DNA of 64,000 nt from an uncultured Pseudokineococcus sp. GTDB taxonomy: Bacteria > Actinomycetota > Actinomycetes > Actinomycetales > Quadrisphaeraceae. The position numbers were made by a program, and so were the translations under genes. The notes below the pieces were generated by a model, which had not been told where the DNA came from, did not search any database, and was given only the letters and a program-made list of their open reading frames with translations. Position 1 is the first letter of the stretch. Each line of letters starts with the position of its first letter. Shown here in pieces: positions 60,036 to 64,000 of this stretch. The stretch spans positions 1-64,000 of the forward strand of contig NZ_CANMAA010000009.1 in the NCBI RefSeq assembly GCF_947495735.1, read 5' to 3'.

Positions 60036-61244
60036 TCAGTCGAAGAAGGGGTCGAGGCCCTGGGAGGGGAAGACGGCGCGGCGCGTGGCCAGGACCGCCC
60101 GGTCCACGGCGTCCTCGGGGTCGTGGCCGCCGGACCACGGCCGGTACCACGGCGGCCGGTCCTCGCACCGGCCGTCGGGCCCGGCGTCGCCCATGAGCAG
60201 GGGGGCCTCCCGCCGGTAGGTGCGCCGCACGTGGTCGCGCCACGGCTCGGGGACGGGGGTCGAGGGGCGGATCGGGGCGTGCGCCGCGATGGCGACGACG
60301 TGGGACCACGTGCGCGGTACGACGTCGACGACCGCGTAGCCGCCGCCGCCCGTGGCCAGCCACCGGCCGTCGCACACCTCGTGGCTGAGCTCGTGGAGGC
60401 TGTCGGCCGCGGCGCGCTGGGCGTCCACGGACACGGCGAGGTCGGCCAGCGGGTCGAGCTGGTGGCTGTCGCAGCCGTGCTGGGTGACCAGGACGTCCGG
60501 GGCGAAGGCGCGCACCAGGGGGTGCGCCACCGCGTGCAGCGCCCGCAGCCAGGCGGCGTCGCGCGTGCCCGGGGGCAGGGCGATGTTCGCCGCCGTGCCC
60601 TCGGCCCCGGGGCCGCCGACCTCGTCCGGGAAGCCGGTGCCCGGGAAGAGCGTCCGCCCGCTCTGGTGCATCGAGACGGTCAGGACGCGCGGGTCGTCCC
60701 AGAAGGCGGCCTGGACGCCGTCGCCGTGGTGGACGTCGACGTCCACGTAGGCCACGCGGCGCGCGCCGGCGTCCAGCAGCCGCCGGATGGCGGCGGCGAC
60801 GTCGTTGTACACGCAGAAGCCGCTGGCGCGGCCGGCCATCGCGTGGTGCAGCCCGCCCGTGAAGTTGACGGCGTGCGAGACGTCGCCGCGCCAGACGTCG
60901 TCGGCGCAGTCGACGCTCGCGGCGAGGATGCGCGCGCTCGCCTCGTGCATGCCGGCGAAGGCGGGGTCGTCCTCGGTGCCGAGGCCGCGCTCAGGGTCCG
61001 CGCGCCGGGGGTCCTCCGAGACCCGGCGCACCGCCGCCACGTACTCGGGCAGGTGGACGGTGTGGAGCAGCGCGTCGTCCGCGACCTCCGCGCCGCGCAC
61101 GTCCACGCCCGGGCGGTCGAGGACGCCGAGGTCGGACAGCAGCCGGACCGTCAGCTCCAGGCGCACCGGGCTCATCGGGTGGTCGGGGCCGAAGTCGTAC
61201 GCCGTGAAGGCGGGGTCCCACACGACCCGGGTGCTGCTGGTCAT
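60036..61244 (-). CDS. histone-deacetylase-family protein, AcuC-like
   Basis: 402-residue zinc deacylase. GFCVYNDVAAAIRRLL and VAYVDVDVHHGDGVQAAFW supply His and Asp zinc ligands, VLVTQHGCDSHQLDPLA the second Asp, and TGGGGYAVVDVVPRTW the catalytic Tyr. The opening DFGPDHPMSPVRLELT is typical of AcuC-like class I enzymes, which deacetylate proteins such as acetyl-CoA synthetase. A C-terminal extension with GGHDPEDAVDRAV is present. ATG start, with TAGCGT six bases upstream. Divergent from trkH. Confidence 0.92.
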   Translation of the reverse strand: MTSSTRVVWDPAFTAYDFGPDHPMSPVRLELTVRLLSDLGVLDRPGVDVRGAEVADDALLHTVHLPEYVAAVRRVSEDPRRADPERGLGTEDDPAFAGMHEASARILAASVDCADDVWRGDVSHAVNFTGGLHHAMAGRASGFCVYNDVAAAIRRLLDAGARRVAYVDVDVHHGDGVQAAFWDDPRVLTVSMHQSGRTLFPGTGFPDEVGGPGAEGTAANIALPPGTRDAAWLRALHAVAHPLVRAFAPDVLVTQHGCDSHQLDPLADLAVSVDAQRAAADSLHELSHEVCDGRWLATGGGGYAVVDVVPRTWSHVVAIAAHAPIRPSTPVPEPWRDHVRRTYRREAPLLMGDAGPDGRCEDRPPWYRPWSGGHDPEDAVDRAVLATRRAVFPSQGLDPFFD

Positions 61245-61250
61245 GCGGCG

Positions 61251-61256
61251 ACGCTA
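61251..61256 (-). promoter_or_regulatory. leaderless -10 of the AcuC-like gene inside a palindrome
   Basis: TAGCGT on the minus strand ends six bases before ATG 61244. The element is the core of the 12-bp perfect palindrome GACGCTAGCGTC (61250-61261), so a bound regulator could occlude it. Confidence 0.5.
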
Positions 61257-61386
61257 GCGTCCCCCCTGCGTCCGGCCGGTCCGGGCGCGCTGCCGGAGCC
61301 ACCCGGTGGTCCGGCCCGCCGAGGGTCGCGGCCCCCCGGGCGCGCCGGGAGGCCGGGAGCCCGACCCGGCCACGGGAGGACGCGCG

Positions 61387-62781
61387 GTGGACCTGGAGAC
61401 CCCTCCCCTCGCGCGGGGCGCCTCCCGCGGGGGCCTGGCCGGGCTGCTGCGCCGCTCCCCCGCCCGGCTGGCGGTCCTCGCCTTCGTCTCGGTCATCGCC
61501 GTCTTCACCGCGCTGCTGAGCCTGCCCGGCGCCACCAGCTCCGGCGAGCGGGCGCCGCTGGCCGACGCCGCCTTCACCGCCGTCTCCGCGGTCTGCGTCA
61601 CGGGGCTCGTCGTCGTCGACACCGCCACGTACTGGTCGGACCTGGGCGAGGCGATCATCCTGGTCGGCATCGCCGTCGGCGGGTTCGGCGTGCTCGTGCT
61701 CGCCAGCCTCCTGGGCCTGCTCGTCTCGCGGCGCCTCGGCCTCTCCCAGCGGCTGCTCGCCCAGAGCGAGACCAAGGCGCTGCGCCTGGGCGAGGTGGGC
61801 GTGCTCGTGCGCACCGTCATCCTGGCCTCGCTGGCGATCGAGGCCGTGCTCGCGCTGGTCCTCTTCCCCCGGTTCCTCACGGCCGGGGAGAGCCTGCCCA
61901 GCGCCGCCTGGCACGCCGCCTTCTACGGCGTCTCGGCCTTCAACAACGCCGGCTTCGTCTCCCACCCCGGCGGGCTGCCCGCCCTCGAGGGCGCCTCGCC
62001 CGCCGGCGACTGGTGGCTGTGCGTGCCGATCATGGTCGGCGTCGTCCTCGGCAGCCTCGGCTTCCCGGTGCTGCTCGTGCTGCGCGACCGCTGGCGCCAC
62101 CCCCACCGGTGGGGGCTGCACACCCACATGACGCTGGCCGCCACGGCCGTCCTGCTCGTCCTCGGCGCCGTGCTCATCGGGGCCATGGAGTGGGGCAACC
62201 CGCGCACGCTCGGCGGGCTCCCGCTGGGCGACCGGGTCCTCGCGACGGGCTTCGCCTCGGTGATGCCCCGCTCCGGCGGGTTCAACACCGTGGACCTCAC
62301 GGAGATGTCGACGGCGACCTGGCTCGTCCAGGACGCGCTGATGTTCGTCGGCGGCGGGAGCGCCTCCACGGCCGGCGGCATCCGCGTCACGACGCTGGCG
62401 GTGCTCGTCCTGGCCGTCGTCGCCGAGGCCCGCGGGGACCGCGACGCCGAGGCCTTCGGGCGCCGCGTGCCCCAGGGCTCGCTGCGCCTGGCCGTCGCGG
62501 TCGGCCTCGTCGGCACGACGACGGTGCTCGTCGGGACCGTCGCCATGCTGGCGATCACCGGTGACAGCCTGGACGTCGTCCTGTTCGAGGTGATCTCCGC
62601 CTTCGCCACCGTCGGCCTGTCCGTCGGCGGCACGAGCGACCTGCCCGACGCCGGCAAGTGGGTGCTCTCCGCGCTCATGGTCGTCGGCCGGACGGGCACC
62701 ATGACCCTGGCCGCCGCCCTCGCCCTGCGCGAGAGCGGCCGGCTGTTCCGACTCCCGGAGGAGAGGCCCATCGTTGGCTGA
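61387..62781 (+). CDS. potassium uptake channel TrkH/KtrB
   Basis: 464-residue membrane protein of the Trk/Ktr family. Four pore-loop regions are recognisable: VSAVCVTGL (near 73-81), VSAFNNAGF, MPRSGGFNT and SAFATVGLS, each with the filter Gly. A Gly-rich loop GGGSASTAGGIRV matches the gating loop of KtrB. It moves K+ (or Na+) inward under control of the RCK protein encoded next. GTG start chosen because CGGGAGG precedes it by about seven bases; a longer in-frame ATG at 61306 lacks that. Its end overlaps the trkA start by eight bases. Confidence 0.93.
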   Translation: MDLETPPLARGASRGGLAGLLRRSPARLAVLAFVSVIAVFTALLSLPGATSSGERAPLADAAFTAVSAVCVTGLVVVDTATYWSDLGEAIILVGIAVGGFGVLVLASLLGLLVSRRLGLSQRLLAQSETKALRLGEVGVLVRTVILASLAIEAVLALVLFPRFLTAGESLPSAAWHAAFYGVSAFNNAGFVSHPGGLPALEGASPAGDWWLCVPIMVGVVLGSLGFPVLLVLRDRWRHPHRWGLHTHMTLAATAVLLVLGAVLIGAMEWGNPRTLGGLPLGDRVLATGFASVMPRSGGFNTVDLTEMSTATWLVQDALMFVGGGSASTAGGIRVTTLAVLVLAVVAEARGDRDAEAFGRRVPQGSLRLAVAVGLVGTTTVLVGTVAMLAITGDSLDVVLFEVISAFATVGLSVGGTSDLPDAGKWVLSALMVVGRTGTMTLAAALALRESGRLFRLPEERPIVG

Positions 62782-63439
62782 CAGATCGCGCGACGACGCC
62801 GTGCTCGTCATCGGGCTCGGGCGCTTCGGCAGCGCCATGGCCGCTGCGCTCGACCGCATGGGGCACGACGTCCTCGCCGTCGAGCGCGACCCCGGCCTGG
62901 TCCAGGAGTGGTCGGGTCGCCTCACCCACGTCGTGGAGGCGGACGCCACCAACGGCGACGCGCTCGCCCAGCTCGGCGCCCAGGACTTCGGGGTGGCCGT
63001 GGTGGGCATCGGCACCTCGCTCGAGGCGAGCGTCCTGACGGCGTCCACGCTCGTCGACATGGGCGTCCCGCAGATCTGGGCGAAGGCGATCACCCCCTCG
63101 CACGGGCGCATCCTCACCCGGCTCGGCGCCCACCACGTGGTCTACCCCGAGGCGGACGCCGGCGAGCGCGTCGCCCACCTCGTGGGCGGCCGGCTGCTCG
63201 ACTTCATCGAGTTCGACGACGGCTTCGCCATCGTCAAGATGCGCCCGCCCCGCGAGTGCCAGGGGTTCACCCTCGGGCAGAGCAGGGTCCGCGAGAAGTA
63301 CGGGGTGACGATCGTCGGCGTGAAGTCGCCCGGCGAGGACTTCCACTACGCCCAGCCCGACACCCGGGTGCGCGACCGCGACGTCCTCATCGTCTCGGGC
63401 CGCACCAGCCTCATCGAGAAGTTCGCGGGGCGGCCGTGA
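62774..63439 (+). CDS. potassium channel regulatory protein TrkA/KtrA (RCK)
   Basis: 221-residue cytoplasmic RCK protein. The N-terminal NAD(H)/nucleotide-binding domain begins VLVIGLGRFGSAMAAALDRM (GxGxxGxxxA) with VERDPGLVQEW as the ribose-binding acidic residue region. The C-terminal RCK_C domain covers about 135-220. It gates the TrkH/KtrB channel in the same operon. It starts with TTG (62774), the only rare start in this window, overlapping trkH; ATG forms are absent upstream. It overlaps the next small gene as GTGA. Confidence 0.92.
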   Translation: MADRSRDDAVLVIGLGRFGSAMAAALDRMGHDVLAVERDPGLVQEWSGRLTHVVEADATNGDALAQLGAQDFGVAVVGIGTSLEASVLTASTLVDMGVPQIWAKAITPSHGRILTRLGAHHVVYPEADAGERVAHLVGGRLLDFIEFDDGFAIVKMRPPRECQGFTLGQSRVREKYGVTIVGVKSPGEDFHYAQPDTRVRDRDVLIVSGRTSLIEKFAGRP

Positions 63440-63726
63440 GCGGCGGCGCGGGGGCCGAGCGCGAGCTCGGCTACATCGAGATGCGCCTGCACGTCCTGTC
63501 CGCCCTGGCGCTCGCCGTGGAGCGCCGGGCCGATCTCGTCGACCTCGTCGCCGACGCCCCCGACGTCGGCGCCGCCGCGGCCGCCCTCGGCGCGTGGGGC
63601 CTCGACGACGCCCAGGCCCGCGCGGTGCTCGACCTGCAGGTGCGCCGCCTCGCCGGCCGCGAGCGCGAGCGCCTGGAGGCCGAGCGCGAGCGCCTGCTCG
63701 CCCGCCGCGCCGAGCTCGGGGGCTGA
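63436..63726 (+). CDS. stand-alone GyrA C-gate-like mini-protein
   Basis: 96 residues. YIEMRLHVLSALALAVERRA and GLDDAQARAVLDLQVRRLAG, followed by a charged coiled coil, resemble the short segment of GyrA/ParC between the breakage-reunion domain and the C-terminal wrap, including the motif SEAQAxAILDMxLxRLTG. No Tyr nucleophile, no ATPase and no DNA wrap are present. It is an intact, start-to-stop frame with GTGA overlap to trkA, so it is translated with the potassium regulator. Function unknown; it could be a helical dimer domain. It is not a pseudogene fragment by any visible sign. Confidence 0.68.
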   Translation: MSGGAGAERELGYIEMRLHVLSALALAVERRADLVDLVADAPDVGAAAAALGAWGLDDAQARAVLDLQVRRLAGRERERLEAERERLLARRAELGG

Positions 63727-63750
63727 GGCCCCGCCACCCGCCGCGAGGTC

Positions 63751-63774
63751 GGGGCCGTCGCCACCGACGGCCCC
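63751..63774. terminator. terminator hairpin between the potassium operon and proC
   Basis: A perfect 10-bp stem GGGGCCGTCG/CGACGGCCCC closes the loop CCAC. A second hairpin GGGGGTG-accg-CACCCCC follows directly (63775-63792). It lies between convergent genes. Confidence 0.8.
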
Positions 63775-63821
63775 GGGGGTGACCGCACCCCCGTCGTCGT
63801 CGCGGCGTCCCGGGACGCCGG

Positions 63822-64000
63822 TCAGGCCAGCTCCCCGGCCCGGGCGCGGGCGGCCTCGACGGCGGCCAGGAGGGCGGCGCGCACGCCGCGCTCGTCGAGC
63901 TGGCGCAGCCCCGCCGCCGTCGTCCCCCCGGGGGAGGTGACGCGCTCGCGCAGCAGCGAGGGGTGCTCGCCCGTCTCCTGCAGCAGCGCCGCCGTCCCGG
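63822..64000 (-). CDS. proC: pyrroline-5-carboxylate reductase, C-terminal part (cut by window edge)
   Basis: Fifty-eight C-terminal residues are visible before the window ends. The segment LLRERVTSPGGTTAAGLRQL followed by DERGVRAALLAAVEAA is the ProC dimerisation-domain signature (VTSPGGTT). The enzyme makes proline from pyrroline-5-carboxylate with NADPH. The start lies beyond base 64000, so length and promoter cannot be judged. It is convergent with the trkH-trkA operon. Confidence 0.9.
   Translation of the reverse strand, partial: GTAALLQETGEHPSLLRERVTSPGGTTAAGLRQLDERGVRAALLAAVEAARARAGELA

Noticed and set aside
63436-63726. GyrA-like segment considered a gyrA pseudogene fragment
   Set aside because: It has its own start and stop, overlaps trkA by four bases, and shows no decay around it.
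1-64000. Search for prophage, IS elements, integrases or biosynthetic clusters
   Set aside because: No transposase, integrase, NRPS/PKS or phage structural gene is recognisable; the content is conserved housekeeping and respiratory genes.

Overview
The window is chromosomal DNA of a very high-GC actinobacterium. The evidence is the codon use, the frequent GTG starts, the bS22 mini-protein, a rex-hemA-hemC-hemD operon behind a Rex operator, the tRNA-Thr/tRNA-Met/rpmG/hadA/hadB order, and many promoters whose -10 element lies 6-8 bases before the start codon (leaderless type). The two-domain fusions and the local synteny resemble Streptomyces and Kineosporia-type actinobacteria, but the genus cannot be fixed from sequence reading alone. 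I see no rRNA, CRISPR array, insertion sequence, integrase or phage gene. No gene-free stretch exceeds about 300 bases. Layout: (1) 1-7.4 kb, a leftward operon: secreted pyroglutamyl-peptidase-like protein, NRAMP-fold transporter, pxpA-pxpB-pxpC (ATP-dependent 5-oxoprolinase) and murB, divergent from a GntR/FCD regulator, with a candidate operator between. (2) 7.4-13.9 kb, a TetR regulator with clustered TGGTCC sites, an MMPL exporter carrying a degenerate ABC-ATPase-like tail, and a YhgE/Pip protein built of amplified 7-residue repeats. (3) 13.9-15.8 kb, hadB, hadA, rpmG and tRNA-Met, tRNA-Thr, tRNA-Tyr. (4) 16-24 kb, YajQ, two-subunit 2-oxoacid:ferredoxin oxidoreductase (korAB), HtpX, RarD and a secreted NodB deacetylase. 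(5) 24.2-39.2 kb, a menaquinone island: polyprenyl diphosphate synthase, MenJ-type reductase, menG, menD, menC, menB, menE, menA, interleaved with a formate/nitrite-type channel, AbrB-type membrane protein, CNNM/HlyC protein and MFS transporter. (6) 39.2-46.6 kb, small membrane proteins, an alpha/beta hydrolase and the System II cytochrome c biogenesis operon (resA-ccdA-resB-ccsB). (7) 46.7-56.3 kb, tetrapyrrole genes hemL, hemB, hemD(+SUMT), hemC, hemA and rex. (8) 56.3-64 kb, glutaredoxin-like, PlsC, epimerase, bS22, BldC-like HTH, AcuC-type deacetylase, Trk/Ktr potassium uptake (trkH-trkA) with a GyrA-like mini-protein, and the 3' end of proC. Functionally the core is respiratory: menaquinone, heme and cytochrome c maturation are all present within about 32 kb, with Rex linking heme synthesis to NADH/NAD balance. 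The most unusual items are: the secreted C15-like peptidase whose catalytic Cys position holds Ser, next to an NRAMP-like protein lacking the metal motifs; the MMPL-ABC-like fusion; the stand-alone GyrA C-gate-like peptide in the potassium operon; and three different C-rich tandem-repeat arrays (14, 15 and about 27 bp units), each lying immediately 3' of a leftward gene (hemD, the DUF4229 gene, menD).
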